Assembly: GCA_965227335.1 (NCBI GenBank)
Contig: CBDDFV010000010.1
Coordinates: 248,001-312,000, forward strand
Length of the DNA stretch: 64,000 nucleotides
Direction: 5' to 3'
From: CBDDFV01 sp965227335
Lineage (GTDB): Bacteria > Planctomycetota > Phycisphaerae > Phycisphaerales > SM1A02
Each line of letters starts with the position of its first letter. Position 1 is the first letter of the stretch. A program made the translations under genes and the position numbers. The notes beneath the pieces were generated by a model, which was not told where the DNA came from, ran no database searches, and saw nothing but the letters and a program-made list of their open reading frames with translations. Below are positions 9,279 through 18,558 of the stretch, one piece after another.

Positions 9279-9797
9279 TCACGCGGCGGCGTCGATGACC
9301 TTGTTGATGACCGCGTTCACGAACGCGAAGCGTGAACCCGCAAACGCACGGTTCACCTGCGACGCCGTCTCCATGCGACGACGCTCCAGGTCCTGCATCG
9401 CAACCCGCCGACGATCCGGGGCGCACCGCTCATGATGCTCGACGATCGCCTGCAGACGCTCCAGCTCCAGGTGATCCGCCCACATCGCGCCGCACTGCTC
9501 GCAGCGATCGAGATAGACGTTGGTGTCGCCGCCGTAATTGACGACCTGCATCGCCGACGTGCAGCACGGACACGTGATGTGCCGGTCGGACTCCTCGACG
9601 GGAACGCCCATGAACGGCTCGTGCGCGGCGGCCTCCGCCAGCGCGTCCGGCGGCGGCGTGACTTCCTTCGTCACGGCGATGTGGCGAAGCTCATCCGGAC
9701 AGACCAGCTCCCCGCCGCACGATTCGCACGTGTGAATGACCACGCCTTCGTACGTGATCTCGTTCAACCCATCGCCGCACGACGGACACTGCATCAT
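9279..9797 (-). CDS. Zinc-ribbon (TFIIB-type) protein
   Basis: The start is set at the ATG at 9797 because AGGAG lies seven bases upstream; the frame continues further but without a ribosome site. The product has 172 residues. Two Cys4 zinc ribbons are visible: CPSCGDG...CESCGGELVC near the N terminus and CPCC...CEQCGAMW in the middle, the latter with the xCxxCGxxWxDxxEL pattern typical of zf-TFIIB proteins. A helical C-terminal third (ERRRMETASQ) follows. Such proteins are common and uncharacterised in bacteria. It lies downstream of pyrD on the same strand with a 146-base gap, so co-transcription is possible. Confidence 0.85.
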   Translation of the reverse strand: MMQCPSCGDGLNEITYEGVVIHTCESCGGELVCPDELRHIAVTKEVTPPPDALAEAAAHEPFMGVPVEESDRHITCPCCTSAMQVVNYGGDTNVYLDRCEQCGAMWADHLELERLQAIVEHHERCAPDRRRVAMQDLERRRMETASQVNRAFAGSRFAFVNAVINKVIDAAA

Positions 9798-9943
9798 GAC
9801 GTTGCTCCTCGCCTTCCCGCGCGGAAGGACCAGCGGAAGATCGACCGCATCGAACCGCAACCCCACCCGAACCCCGCGTCCGGCGATTCCCGCGGGCCGG
9901 ATATGCGGGTCAGCGCGCGACGCCGCGAACCGGTCCGGGAAGA

Positions 9944-10867
9944 TCACGCCTCGACGGCGCCCACCAGCTCCGTGATCGACGCCGCGCCCTGACGCGCGGC
10001 CCAGCGGTCGAGTCCGCGAATCACCTTGAGGGGAGCGCGGGGATTGACGAACAGCGCGGCGCCCATGGCGACGGCCGTCGCGCCGGCGAGGATCATCTCC
10101 GCGGCGTCCGTCCAGTTCATGACGCCGCCCGCCCCGATGATCGGCGTCCCCGCGTCCCGCGCGACGCCGCGATAGACGTCATGCACCATGCGCACGGCGA
10201 TGGGATGGATCGCGGGTCCGGACAACCCCCCCTTCCCGACGCTGATGCGGGGCGTGCGGGTTTCGACGTCGATCGCCATCGCGGTGACGGTGTTGATCAG
10301 CGTAAGACCATCGGCCCCGTGCGAGACCGCCGCGTCCGCCATCCGCACGATGTCCCCGACGTTGGGCGAGAGCTTCACGAACAGCTTCGTCCGGGGGAGG
10401 GCCGGGCGGACCTCATCGAGCAGGGCGCCGAGCGCATCGGGCGACTCGCCGAACTGGAGGCCGTCGGCGGTGTTCGGGCAGGAGACGTTGAGTTCGACAA
10501 TCGGCAGTTCCGGCGCGGCGTCGAAGGCGGCGGCGACGGCGACGTAGTCCTCCACCGAGTGTCCCGCGATCGATCCGATGACGATGGTGTCGAGATCGCG
10601 CGCGGGCGGCAGCTTCTCGGCCAGGAATCGGTCGAGCCCGACGTTGGCGAGTCCGATCGCGTTGAGCATCCCGGCCGGGAGGTCGATGATCCGCCAGGGA
10701 TCGTTGCCGTCCCGGGGCTCGCGGGTGATGGATTTGGTCACGACGCCGCCCACGCGGGCGAGATCGAGCACGTCGTTGAGCTCGTCGACGTAGCCGCCCG
10801 TCCCCGCCGCGGTGACGACGGGGTTGCGGAGGGCGACATCGGCGAGTGAGACGGCGAGATCCGGCAC
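9944..10867 (-). CDS. pyrD: Dihydroorotate dehydrogenase, class 1
   Basis: 307 residues, normal for class 1 enzymes. It oxidises dihydroorotate to orotate in pyrimidine synthesis using FMN. Visible signatures are NPVVTAAGTGGY at the N terminus, the catalytic-Cys segment ELNVSCPNT (class 1 enzymes use Cys as base), KLSPNV, INTVTAM, GGLSGPAIHPIAV and the FMN phosphate-binding GAGGVMNWTDA. It has no membrane-binding N-terminal extension as in class 2. No pyrK electron-transfer subunit gene is in the window, so class 1A versus 1B is undecided. It is divergent from the TPR-YggX gene with a 70-base shared upstream region. Confidence 0.95.
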   Translation of the reverse strand: MPDLAVSLADVALRNPVVTAAGTGGYVDELNDVLDLARVGGVVTKSITREPRDGNDPWRIIDLPAGMLNAIGLANVGLDRFLAEKLPPARDLDTIVIGSIAGHSVEDYVAVAAAFDAAPELPIVELNVSCPNTADGLQFGESPDALGALLDEVRPALPRTKLFVKLSPNVGDIVRMADAAVSHGADGLTLINTVTAMAIDVETRTPRISVGKGGLSGPAIHPIAVRMVHDVYRGVARDAGTPIIGAGGVMNWTDAAEMILAGATAVAMGAALFVNPRAPLKVIRGLDRWAARQGAASITELVGAVEA

Positions 10868-10937
10868 GTTGGGGGCCTATGATACGGGTCCCCGCGCGGG
10901 GGAGCATCCTGACGACCCGATCACTCCCGGAGTTTCC

Positions 10938-11570
10938 ATGAGCGACCTGAATCAGCGCATCGCCCAGTTCGAGAACATGGCCCAGGCCGATCCCGACAAC
11001 GAGATGGCGCATTTCAGCCTCGGCTCGGCGTACACGCAGGCGGAACGCCATGCGGAGGCCGCGCAGAGCTTCGAACGCTGCATCGAGATCAACCCGGACA
11101 TGAGCAAGGCCTATCAGCTCGCCGGCGAGGCGATGATCAGGGCGGGCTGGACAGACAAAGCCGTCGAAGTGCTGGAGAAGGGCTACGAGGTCGCCGCGAG
11201 CAAGGGCGACCTCATGCCGAAGAACGGCTGCGCGGAGGCGCTCCAGTCGATCGGGCGGACGCCGCCGGCGTTGTCGGAGGAGGTCACGAGCGCGGCGGAG
11301 CGTCTCGAAGCCTCGGGCGCGTTCATCTGCAAGCGGACGGGTCGTCCCGGCACGCAATTGCCCGATCCGCCGATGCGGGGCCCCATCGGCGCCTGGATCC
11401 ACGAGAACATCTCCGCCGAAACGTGGGCGGAGTGGATCGGCCAGGGCACGAAGGTCATCAACGAACTCCGCCTCGATTTCTCGCGTGAAGAGGATCAGGC
11501 GACCTACGACCAGCACATGTACGAGTACCTGGGCATCGATCCCGCCCTGGTGAAGCAGGAGACGGCGTAG
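10938..11570 (+). CDS. TPR repeats fused to a YggX-like Fe(II)-trafficking domain
   Basis: The ATG at 10938 gives 210 residues. Residues ~3-88 hold two TPR-type helix pairs (AHFSLGSAYTQAERHAEAAQ and AYQLAGEAMIRAGWTDKAVE). Residues ~128-200 match the small protein YggX: a conserved Cys (ICKRTG, Cys131), PGTQLPDPP, IHENISAETWAEWI, KVINELRLDFS and a final HMYEYLGI. YggX protects iron-sulphur clusters and handles labile ferrous iron in enterobacteria. The fusion suggests the YggX domain is recruited to a partner through the TPR helices; this is an inference. Confidence 0.85.
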   Translation: MSDLNQRIAQFENMAQADPDNEMAHFSLGSAYTQAERHAEAAQSFERCIEINPDMSKAYQLAGEAMIRAGWTDKAVEVLEKGYEVAASKGDLMPKNGCAEALQSIGRTPPALSEEVTSAAERLEASGAFICKRTGRPGTQLPDPPMRGPIGAWIHENISAETWAEWIGQGTKVINELRLDFSREEDQATYDQHMYEYLGIDPALVKQETA

Positions 11571-11613
11571 GTCCGCGGCGAACCTCGGTCCGGCGTTGGG
11601 CTACCATTTCGCC

Positions 11614-12480
11614 ATGTCGCTGCTCATCCATCTGCACATCCCGAAGAACGCGGGGACGACGCTGAGCCGGATGCTCAAGCTGAAGATGGGCGTGTGGCCG
11701 CCGCATAAACTGATCCGGCATCGCGTGCGTCTCGGTCTGTACGACGTTGACGGACTCGATGAACGGATCGAGGCGATCAACGCGTTGCCGGCGGCGCAGC
11801 GTCGACTGGTCTGCTTCTTCGAGGCCCATTGCGGGTACGGCGTGCACGAACGACTGCCCGGACCGTGCGAATACATCACGGTGCTGCGGGAGCCCGTCGA
11901 TCGCGCGTTGTCGGTGTACTACCACATGATCGAGGAGGGGCATCTCGCGGCGGACGTGCCGCTCGAGACGTATATCCGTGAAGGCGACCCGCAGCGGGTG
12001 TGGTGGGTCGACAACGCCCAGGTGCGGTACCTCGCGGGGGAACGGGGCGACATCGTGGACGCGCCGCACGGGACGGTCGATCCGGGGCTGCTCGAGGTGG
12101 CGAAGCATCGGCTGGAGACCTTCGCGTGGGTCGGCGTGATGGAGCGTTTTGACGCCAGCCTGCTGTTTCTGGCGAAGCGGATGGGCTGGCCCCGGGTGCG
12201 CTACGGACGCTCCAACGTGACCCAGGTCCGCAAGCGTCGGCACGAGGTCGATCCGGGGATCGTCGAACTGCTCGAAGAACGCAATCAGCTCGACGCCGCC
12301 CTGCATCAGTGGGCCGCGCACCGGCTGGAGCGCCAGATCGAAGCCGCGGGATCGGGCTTCGATGCGGCTCTGGCCCGCTTCCGACGGGCCAACGCCCGCT
12401 ACGACGCGACTGTCGGACGCGCCTACGACCTCCTTCCCGCCGCACGTAATGTGCTTACTGGCAGAATCTTGCGGCGATAG
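11614..12480 (+). CDS. Sulfotransferase family protein
   Basis: 288 residues from the ATG at 11614. The N terminus begins directly with the 5'-phosphosulfate-binding loop of the sulfotransferase fold, HIPKNAGTTLSRM (residues 8-20), and the 3'-phosphate motif is visible as VLREPVDRALSVYYH near 90-104. Both are characteristic of the Sulfotransfer_2/heparan-type family using PAPS. There is no signal peptide, so it is probably cytoplasmic. The acceptor is unknown; surface polysaccharide is a reasonable guess given glycosyltransferase genes elsewhere in the window. It starts 43 bases after the TPR-YggX gene on the same strand. Confidence 0.85.
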   Translation: MSLLIHLHIPKNAGTTLSRMLKLKMGVWPPHKLIRHRVRLGLYDVDGLDERIEAINALPAAQRRLVCFFEAHCGYGVHERLPGPCEYITVLREPVDRALSVYYHMIEEGHLAADVPLETYIREGDPQRVWWVDNAQVRYLAGERGDIVDAPHGTVDPGLLEVAKHRLETFAWVGVMERFDASLLFLAKRMGWPRVRYGRSNVTQVRKRRHEVDPGIVELLEERNQLDAALHQWAAHRLERQIEAAGSGFDAALARFRRANARYDATVGRAYDLLPAARNVLTGRILRR

Positions 12481-12485
12481 TCGCT

Positions 12486-12502
12486 CCGGATGGATCATCC
12501 GG
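12486..12502. terminator. Small hairpin after the sulfotransferase gene
   Basis: CCGGATG, GAT, CATCCGG forms a perfect 7-base stem five bases after the stop. It has no T-run, so termination activity is uncertain. Confidence 0.35.
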
Positions 12503-12632
12503 GGGCGGTTATCGGACGGCGGGCGAGCCATCGAGAAAGGCGAATGTCGCCCCGGCGGTCGTGCCGACATCGCGGGTGCGTCCGTTCGTCGTGGCGGGCG
12601 CGTTGATGATCCGTTCGCTGGAGATTCCCCAC

Positions 12633-13427
12633 ATGGCTCGCTCGACGATTGAATTGACGATGCAGGCCGCGCGTTTACAGGTCGCCGCTTTGCTCCTGGC
12701 GGCCGGATTGGCGAGCGCGGCGCGGGCCGAGTCGGAATGGGCGGTGAACGGCGCGGCGGCGACGGCGGCGGTGCAGGGCGACGTGGCGGCGATGTTGATC
12801 GCGGCGGGCTGGGCGCATGAGGCCGCGCCCCGCCCGGACGTGTCCCGGCCGGCGACGACGCTGGACCGGATCGTCGACATGCGATCGGATCTCGAACGCC
12901 TTCTGGGCGTCTCGGCGGATCGGGCGGCGGCGTGGCTGGAGCGCGGCATGGTGGCGACGGCGGGCTGGATGGAATGCGGTCTGTACGTGGATGCCTCGGC
13001 GCCGTCCCGCGACGCGGCGTCCCGGCCGGGCGACGAATTCGTCTCGGATCTGGAGCGGCTGCTGCTGGACGCGGGCGAGCCGGTATGGCCGCGGGTGGAG
13101 ACGGTGCGGGCGATGTCGTCGGCGATGTCGGCAGACTCATCGTCGTGGATCACGGAACCGGAGATCACGCTGGCCGTGGTGCAGTCGCCGCTGGCGACGC
13201 CCACGCCGACGCCGCGTGCGTCCGAGCCGGCGGCGGGCGTCTCGACGGAGCCGATGGCGACGTTGCTGCCGATCATGGCGATCGCGTTCGGCGTGTTCAT
13301 CGTCTTCGTGCCGGCCATCGCGATGTGGCTGATGCGGGGGGCGGCGCGGCCGAGCGCGACGTCGACGGAGATGAAGACGACGGCGGGACGGGTTGCGGGC
13401 GAGGTGGAGACGCGGCGGGCCGCGTGA
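12633..13427 (+). CDS. Hypothetical exported protein with C-terminal membrane helix
   Basis: I do not recognise this family. The ATG at 12633 gives 264 residues and an N-terminal signal peptide (LQVAALLLAAGLASAARAES) after a short leader; ATG 12606 is an alternative start. The mature part has alpha-helical segments (RIVDMRSDLERLLGVS, RAAAWLERGMVATAG) and a Thr/Pro-rich spacer, then one helix (LPIMAIAFGVFIVFVPAIAM) with a short basic cytoplasmic tail. It is probably periplasmic and anchored by the C-terminal helix. A long open frame on the opposite strand lacks such organisation and is rejected. Confidence 0.6.
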   Translation: MARSTIELTMQAARLQVAALLLAAGLASAARAESEWAVNGAAATAAVQGDVAAMLIAAGWAHEAAPRPDVSRPATTLDRIVDMRSDLERLLGVSADRAAAWLERGMVATAGWMECGLYVDASAPSRDAASRPGDEFVSDLERLLLDAGEPVWPRVETVRAMSSAMSADSSSWITEPEITLAVVQSPLATPTPTPRASEPAAGVSTEPMATLLPIMAIAFGVFIVFVPAIAMWLMRGAARPSATSTEMKTTAGRVAGEVETRRAA

Positions 13428-13560
13428 GGCCGCTCGCGTCCCGCGGAGGACGATTGCGTTCGTCGCCGGTCGGCCGGTGGGACCGACCGCGGCGGACGCG
13501 CGACTGACACGGCGCCTGGGGGCGTCGGGGGCGGATTGAAGTGAGAGCCATCCGAGTCGT

Positions 13561-13599
13561 CGCCGTCGGCGTGGAGTCGCCGACGGCGGCGTCATTTTT
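13561..13599 (+). terminator. Rho-independent terminator
   Basis: A perfect 11-base stem (CGCCGTCGGCG, six-base loop, CGCCGACGGCG) is followed by GCGTCATTTTT. It serves the upstream plus-strand gene and lies between convergent genes. Confidence 0.8.
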
Positions 13600-13620
13600 G
13601 GCCCGCGGAGGCGGAAGGGG

Positions 13621-13779
13621 TCAGCGGTCGGATTGGTCGGCGTCCCCGGCCGCCTCGTCGGAATCAGGGTCGTGCGTTTCGTAGCGGGCTTCCTGTCGTT
13701 CGAGAAGCCGCCAGACGAGCACGCCGATCGCGACCATGCTGAGGGTGACGAGGACGATTCCGAGGCCTTTGAGGATCAT
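13621..13779 (-). CDS. Small single-helix membrane protein
   Basis: The ATG at 13779 gives 52 residues: MILKGLGIVLVTLSMVAIGV forms one membrane helix and is followed by WRLLERQEARYETH and a strongly acidic Asp-rich C terminus. No family is recognised. The helix followed by a charged tail and the isolated position downstream of a terminator argue for a real small gene, but only weakly. Confidence 0.5.
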   Translation of the reverse strand: MILKGLGIVLVTLSMVAIGVLVWRLLERQEARYETHDPDSDEAAGDADQSDR

Positions 13780-13972
13780 GGGTCTGATGATAGCGCCGCG
13801 GCGGGGCACGGCCTGCTTCGGTCGTGATCTGCAACGCGAGCCGGTCGACGGACTATCATCTGGTCGCGGTTCCGACGGGTCGGGATCGCAGCGGACGGCC
13901 TGTTCTGATCAGGGCGGGGGGTCGTTGCATGGATTTCGAGAGCTGATGACTGACTGCAAGAAGGAGTTGATC

Positions 13973-15271
13973 GTGAATCACCGATCTGGACGGATTCGCG
14001 GTCTGGCGGCGACCTCGCTGCTGGGCGCCGCGTGTATCACGGGTCTCGCCGCCGCCGATGAGGATTTTCAGAAGGCGGTGCAGGAGCGTCAGGCGGAGGT
14101 CGCCGAGTGGCAGCAGGGCCTGACCGCCCGTCCCACGCCGGAGGAGATCACCGCGGTGATGTCCGAGATCTTCGGCGACCTGAGCTTCGAGAACGCCAGC
14201 GCCGAGGAGATCATGCCGATCGCCCGCGAGTTGTCGATGGCGGGCGACGCGGGCGACCGGGCGCGGACGCGTCTGGCCGAGCTGGCCCAGGCCCCCGATC
14301 GCGACGGCGCGAAGGCGGCGGTGGGCGTGCTCATGATGGAGCGCGGCGAGGACATGGAACAGATGGCGGCGTCGCTGAAGATGCTCATCGGTCACCCGTC
14401 GTTCGGCGAGGAGCTGCGGACGGGCGACGGCGGCATGGCGTTGCAGTACCTCGACTACGTGCCGGAGGAGTACCTGCCCGGCATGAAGGAGGAGATCCTC
14501 GGTCTTGCCGACCACCTCACGACGGATCTCGAGCCGCGTCAGCGAATGTCCGCGATGGGCTACGTCATGGCGCTGAACAAGATGAAGGACATCGACCCCG
14601 CGGCGAAGAAGGCCGCGCGGGCGAAAGTCGTCACGCTGTTCGAGAAGTCGATGGAGGAAGCGACCGACGACCGCATGAAGACGGCGTTCGAGAACAACCT
14701 CAAGCTGCTCAACGGTCCGTACGGACGGGGCGAGCTGATCGATCACGCGGCCCCCGCGGTCAACTTCAAGTGGAACAGCGGCGACAAGACGTACGCCTCC
14801 CTGAAGGACCTCAAGGGCAAGGTCGTGGTGCTCGATTTCTGGGCGACGTGGTGCGGTCCGTGCATCGGTTCGTTCCCGCAGGTGCGTGAACTGCAGAAGC
14901 GGTACGAAGGCTACGACGTCGTCGTGGTCGGTGTGACGAGTCTGCAGGGCAGTCACTACCCGGGCGACGGTCCGCCCGTCGACACCACGGACAACCCGGA
15001 GAAGGAATACGAACTCATGGCCGAGTTCATGAAGAACAAGGACATGACCTGGATGGTGGCCTTCACCGAGCAGGACGTCTTCAATCCCGACTTCGGCGTG
15101 CGAGGCATTCCGCACGTGGCGATCGTCGATCCCGCGGGCAAGGTCCGGTACAACGGGCTGCATCCCGCCGTCGAGCCCGAGAAGAAGTACGAGAAGATCG
15201 ACGGGCTCCTGAAGGAAGCGAACCTCCCCGCGCCGGCCCCGGTCGGGAAGGCGGAAGAGAAGACCGGCTGA
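13973..15271 (+). CDS. Exported TlpA/AhpC-type thioredoxin-fold protein
   Basis: The start is assigned to the GTG at 13973 because AAGGAG lies seven bases upstream and because it yields a clean signal peptide (RSGRIRGLAATSLLG...LAAADE). The product has 432 residues. About 270 residues of helical N-terminal domain precede a C-terminal thioredoxin fold: DHAAPAVNF, KGKVVVLDFWATWCGPC with the active-site CGPC near 292-295, and the cis-proline segment GVRGIPHVAIVD. The long insertion between active site and cis-Pro resembles other planctomycetal TlpA-like proteins. It is probably a periplasmic disulfide reductase or thiol carrier; the helical domain is unassigned. A strong terminator follows at 15299. 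Confidence 0.88.
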   Translation: MNHRSGRIRGLAATSLLGAACITGLAAADEDFQKAVQERQAEVAEWQQGLTARPTPEEITAVMSEIFGDLSFENASAEEIMPIARELSMAGDAGDRARTRLAELAQAPDRDGAKAAVGVLMMERGEDMEQMAASLKMLIGHPSFGEELRTGDGGMALQYLDYVPEEYLPGMKEEILGLADHLTTDLEPRQRMSAMGYVMALNKMKDIDPAAKKAARAKVVTLFEKSMEEATDDRMKTAFENNLKLLNGPYGRGELIDHAAPAVNFKWNSGDKTYASLKDLKGKVVVLDFWATWCGPCIGSFPQVRELQKRYEGYDVVVVGVTSLQGSHYPGDGPPVDTTDNPEKEYELMAEFMKNKDMTWMVAFTEQDVFNPDFGVRGIPHVAIVDPAGKVRYNGLHPAVEPEKKYEKIDGLLKEANLPAPAPVGKAEEKTG

Positions 15272-15298
15272 GCCGGGCGTCTCTGACCCGAAACCATC

Positions 15299-15345
15299 AG
15301 CGCGGCGGCGTCTTCGGGCGCCGTCGCGCTGTCGTTCGGTCTTTT
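15299..15345 (+). terminator. Rho-independent terminator
   Basis: AGCGCGGCGGCG, eight-base loop, CGCCGTCGCGCT forms a 12-base stem with one G-T pair, followed by a T-rich stretch ending in CTTTT. It lies 28 bases after the TlpA-like gene. Confidence 0.8.
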
Positions 15346-15419
15346 CCCGTTGAACGGTCGGTTCCGCCCGATAGACTCGATCCATCGACCCGGACGCGTC
15401 CGGGGAGGAAGGAGTGCGT

Positions 15420-16916
15420 GTGAGAGAGTTCATCTGGTCGGTGATGCTCGCGTCCGCCGCGCTGCCGGCGCTGGCCGGCGACGGCGCGTTTGAGACGATC
15501 GTCGAGGCGGCGGGTTTCGATCGTCCGGTCGCGGTGTCGGTCGCGCCGGACGGACGGCTCTTCGTCGCCGAGCAGCGTGGCGTGGTGTGGGTGATTGAAG
15601 ACGGGGTTCGTCTCGAGCCGCCGTTCATCGATCTGCAGGATGAGATCAACGGCTCTTTCGAGCGGGGCCTGCTGGGGATCGAGGTCGATCCCGACTTCCT
15701 CACCAACGGCTGGGTCTATCTCCTGTACGTGGTCGACCCCGAGTTCGGGGAGCCGGACGAGAGCGCCTTCTTCGGCACGTTCGGTCGGCTGACACGCTTC
15801 CAGGGCAGCGCCGCGACCAACGGCGCGGTCGCGGACCTCGCCACGCGTCAGGTGCTGATCGGCGTGCAGCCCCACGAGGGCATCCCGGTCTGCTACGCCT
15901 CGCACTCGGTGGGCGATCTCGAGTTCGGACCGGACGGATCGCTCTTCGTCTCCACCGGCGACGGCGCCAACTACGGCTTCGTGGACGACGGCGGGAGCGA
16001 TCCCGAGTGCTTCGTCGAGGGGATGTTCCCGCCGGAGCAGGACATCGGCTCATTCCGCGCGCAGATGCTCGACTCGAAGTCGGGCAAGGTGCTGCGGATC
16101 GACCCCGCGACCGGCCTGGGGCTTCCGGATAATCCGTACTGGACAGGAGAAGGCGCGGCGACGGCGTCGATGGTCTGGACCTACGGCTGCCGCAATCCGT
16201 TCCGCATCGCGGTGCGTCCGACGCCGCCGCTGCTCGTTGCGGTGTCGGACGTGGGCAACGGTCAATGGGAGGAAGTCAGCTTCTCCCAGGGCGGCGAGAA
16301 TCTCGGCTGGCCGTGTCGGGAGGGTCCGATCGTGAGCGGCGGGCACGAGATGGCGGACCCCGCCGCGTTCGGGTGTGAGACGCTCGAGACCCCGATCAAT
16401 CCCGGCCCGCTGACGCCGCCGGTCGCCTGGTGGCACCACTATGATCCGCAGGCGCCCGGATCGATCAACGCCCTCGGGAGCGTGGCGTCGGCGGTCGTCT
16501 TCTACGACGGGGGTTCGTTCCCGTCCGAATACGACGGCGTGCTGTTCTTCTCCGATTTCATCGGCTTCTGGATTCGCAGCGTCGATCCCGGCCCGGATCC
16601 GCCGCCGGGCGAACCGCTGTCGGGAACGAACTTCTTCGCCAACATCGGCTGGGTGGTTGACCTCGACGTCGATCCGACGACCGGGGATCTCATCCTGCCG
16701 CTGCTCTTCGACGGCGAGATCCGGCGAATCACGTGGGACGATGCAAAGAACCCCATCGGCGATCCCGACCTCAACGGCGACGGATTCGTCGACGCGGCGG
16801 ACCTCGCCCAGTTGCTCGGGGCGTGGGGAGACTGCCGCGAATGTCCCGCGGACCTCGACTTCGACGGCGTCGTCAGTTCGTCGGATCTCGCGGTGCTGCT
16901 CGCGGCGTGGTCGTAG
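15420..16916 (+). CDS. PQQ-dependent sugar dehydrogenase-like protein with dockerin-like tail
   Basis: The GTG at 15420 is preferred over the GTG at 15414 because GGAGGAAGGAG ends five bases before it. The product has 498 residues with a signal peptide (MREFIWSVMLASAALPALAG). The body is a soluble glucose/aldose dehydrogenase-type propeller: DRPVAVSVAPDGRLFVAEQ, RGLLGIEVDPDF, HSVGDLEFGPDGSLF, STGDGANYG, CRNPFRIAVRP and GENLGWPCREG. These enzymes oxidise sugars with pyrroloquinoline quinone. The last ~50 residues carry two EF-hand-like dockerin halves (DLNGDGFVDAADLAQLLGAWG and a second half ending LLAAWS). It is exported, and the tail may attach it to the cell surface. The exact substrate is unknown. 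Confidence 0.88.
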   Translation: MREFIWSVMLASAALPALAGDGAFETIVEAAGFDRPVAVSVAPDGRLFVAEQRGVVWVIEDGVRLEPPFIDLQDEINGSFERGLLGIEVDPDFLTNGWVYLLYVVDPEFGEPDESAFFGTFGRLTRFQGSAATNGAVADLATRQVLIGVQPHEGIPVCYASHSVGDLEFGPDGSLFVSTGDGANYGFVDDGGSDPECFVEGMFPPEQDIGSFRAQMLDSKSGKVLRIDPATGLGLPDNPYWTGEGAATASMVWTYGCRNPFRIAVRPTPPLLVAVSDVGNGQWEEVSFSQGGENLGWPCREGPIVSGGHEMADPAAFGCETLETPINPGPLTPPVAWWHHYDPQAPGSINALGSVASAVVFYDGGSFPSEYDGVLFFSDFIGFWIRSVDPGPDPPPGEPLSGTNFFANIGWVVDLDVDPTTGDLILPLLFDGEIRRITWDDAKNPIGDPDLNGDGFVDAADLAQLLGAWGDCRECPADLDFDGVVSSSDLAVLLAAWS

Positions 16917-16937
16917 TCGGTCGCGGGCCGGACGCGG

Positions 16938-18344
16938 TCAGGCGCGGGGCGTGATGCGTTCGATCCCGCCCATCGCGTCGCGCAACGCCTGCGGCACCGT
17001 CACCGAGCCGTCCTCGTTCTGATGCATCTCGAGCAGCGGGATCAGGATCCGCGGACTCGCCACCACGGTGTTGTTCAGCGAATGGCAGAAGACGTTCGAG
17101 CCGTCCTCGTCGCGATAGCGCATCTTCAGCCGGCGGCACTGGAAGTCGTAGAGGCGTGAGGCCGAGTGCGTCTCGCCGTACGCCCCGGTCGGAACGCCCG
17201 ACGCGTCATCATCGCCCCGGCCCGGCATCCAGCATTCGATGTCGATCATGTCCGCGTTCTTGGGGCCGAGGTCGCCGGTGCAGACCTGAAGGAGGCGGTG
17301 GGGCAGTTCGAGTCGCTGCAGCAACGTCTCGACGACGCCGATCATCGCACGATGGTGTTCGCGACTCTCCGCTTCGTCGGCGCGACAGATGACGATCTGT
17401 TCGACCTTGTCGAACTGATGGACGCGGTAGAGACCGGCGGTGTCCTTGCCCGCCGCGCCGGCCTCACGCCGGAAACAGGTCGAGACCGTGGCGTAGCGTC
17501 GCGGCAGCGTGTCGGCGTCGAGGATCTCATCCTCGTGGAAGCCCATGAGGCCGACTTCACCGGTGCCGGTGAGGAAGAGGTCGTGGCCGGAGCCGCGCTT
17601 CGACTCTTCGATGTGATACGCCTGGTCGCGTCCGGAGGGGAAGAAGCCGGTGCCGACCATGCACTCCTCGCGCACGATCACCGGCACCGACACCGGCGTG
17701 AACCCGAACTCGTTCGTGATGAGGTCGAACGCGAAGCGGAGCACCGCCTGGTGCAGCCGCATCCCGTCGCCGACGAACGCGTAGTGGCGGGCCCCGGCGA
17801 TCTTGACCGCGCGTTCGAAGTCGACGAGGCCGAGATCGTTGATCAGGTCGACGTGCGACTTCGGCACGAAGCCCCGGTTCTCCGCGAACGGCTTCTCAGG
17901 ATCGAACCCCTCGGGGTTCCAGCGGCGGATCTCGACGTTGTCGTCCGCGGTCTCGCCGCGCGGCACGTCCGCGTCCGGCGGCTGCGGCACCTGGAGAAGC
18001 AGCGCCTCGAGTTGCGGCGTGATCTGGGCGAGTTCATGCTCGAACGCCTGGATCTTCGTCTTGAGCTGGACCGGACGGTGCTCAAGCTCGCGGATCTCCG
18101 TCTCGAGATCGTCACGCGCGGCGCCCTCCGCCTTCTTCAACTGCCCCTTGAGACGACCGATCTCCGGACCGATCGCCTTCGAGATCTTCTTCTGCTCGGC
18201 GCGGCGGGTCTCCATGTCCGACAGGAGCTTGCGGCGACGTTCGTCGAGGCGCAGGACCGCCTCGATGTCGACATCGATGTTCTTGTCCCGGGCCCCCTGC
18301 TTGTAGAGGTCGGGCTCCTCGCGCAGCCGCTTCAGATCGATCAT
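16938..18344 (-). CDS. serS: Seryl-tRNA synthetase
   Basis: The ATG at 18344 (MIDLKRLREEPDLYKQGA) gives 468 residues; in-frame sequence upstream does not belong. The N-terminal coiled-coil tRNA-binding arm spans ~30-115 (KKISKAIGPEIGRLKGQLKK). The class II core shows motif 2 (STCFRREAGAAGKDTAGLYR followed by VHQFDKVE) and motif 3 (ending near LIPLLEMHQNEDGSVTVPQ), with the serine-specific GETHSASRLYDFQ segment and NNTVVASPR. It charges tRNA-Ser and tRNA-Sec with serine. It is convergent with the sugar dehydrogenase gene, with only 21 bases between stops. Confidence 0.97.
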   Translation of the reverse strand: MIDLKRLREEPDLYKQGARDKNIDVDIEAVLRLDERRRKLLSDMETRRAEQKKISKAIGPEIGRLKGQLKKAEGAARDDLETEIRELEHRPVQLKTKIQAFEHELAQITPQLEALLLQVPQPPDADVPRGETADDNVEIRRWNPEGFDPEKPFAENRGFVPKSHVDLINDLGLVDFERAVKIAGARHYAFVGDGMRLHQAVLRFAFDLITNEFGFTPVSVPVIVREECMVGTGFFPSGRDQAYHIEESKRGSGHDLFLTGTGEVGLMGFHEDEILDADTLPRRYATVSTCFRREAGAAGKDTAGLYRVHQFDKVEQIVICRADEAESREHHRAMIGVVETLLQRLELPHRLLQVCTGDLGPKNADMIDIECWMPGRGDDDASGVPTGAYGETHSASRLYDFQCRRLKMRYRDEDGSNVFCHSLNNTVVASPRILIPLLEMHQNEDGSVTVPQALRDAMGGIERITPRA

Positions 18345-18558
18345 GGGGCGGATGGTAGGTGGGGCTCGGAACGGCGGCAAGGTCGCCGGACGGGGGAGCG
18401 TGTCTCCGATCCGGAAAACGCCGACACGTTGCAAATCCGGTCGTATTGCATCTTTCCCCTGTCACCCTGCGTCAACAGATTGGATCCGACGCCGCGCTGA
18501 CGGGACCTTCAGGGCCCGGGGGGTGGGACGTGCGCGGCGGGGGAAGAGGAGCGTGCCT

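Noticed and set aside
12509..13510. Minus-strand gene instead of the plus-strand exported protein
   Set aside because: It lacks a signal peptide or domain, whereas the plus strand has a signal peptide, a membrane helix and a terminator downstream.
13856..15706. Long minus-strand open frame over the TlpA-like gene
   Set aside because: No signal or domain; the plus strand has a clear thioredoxin motif and ribosome site.
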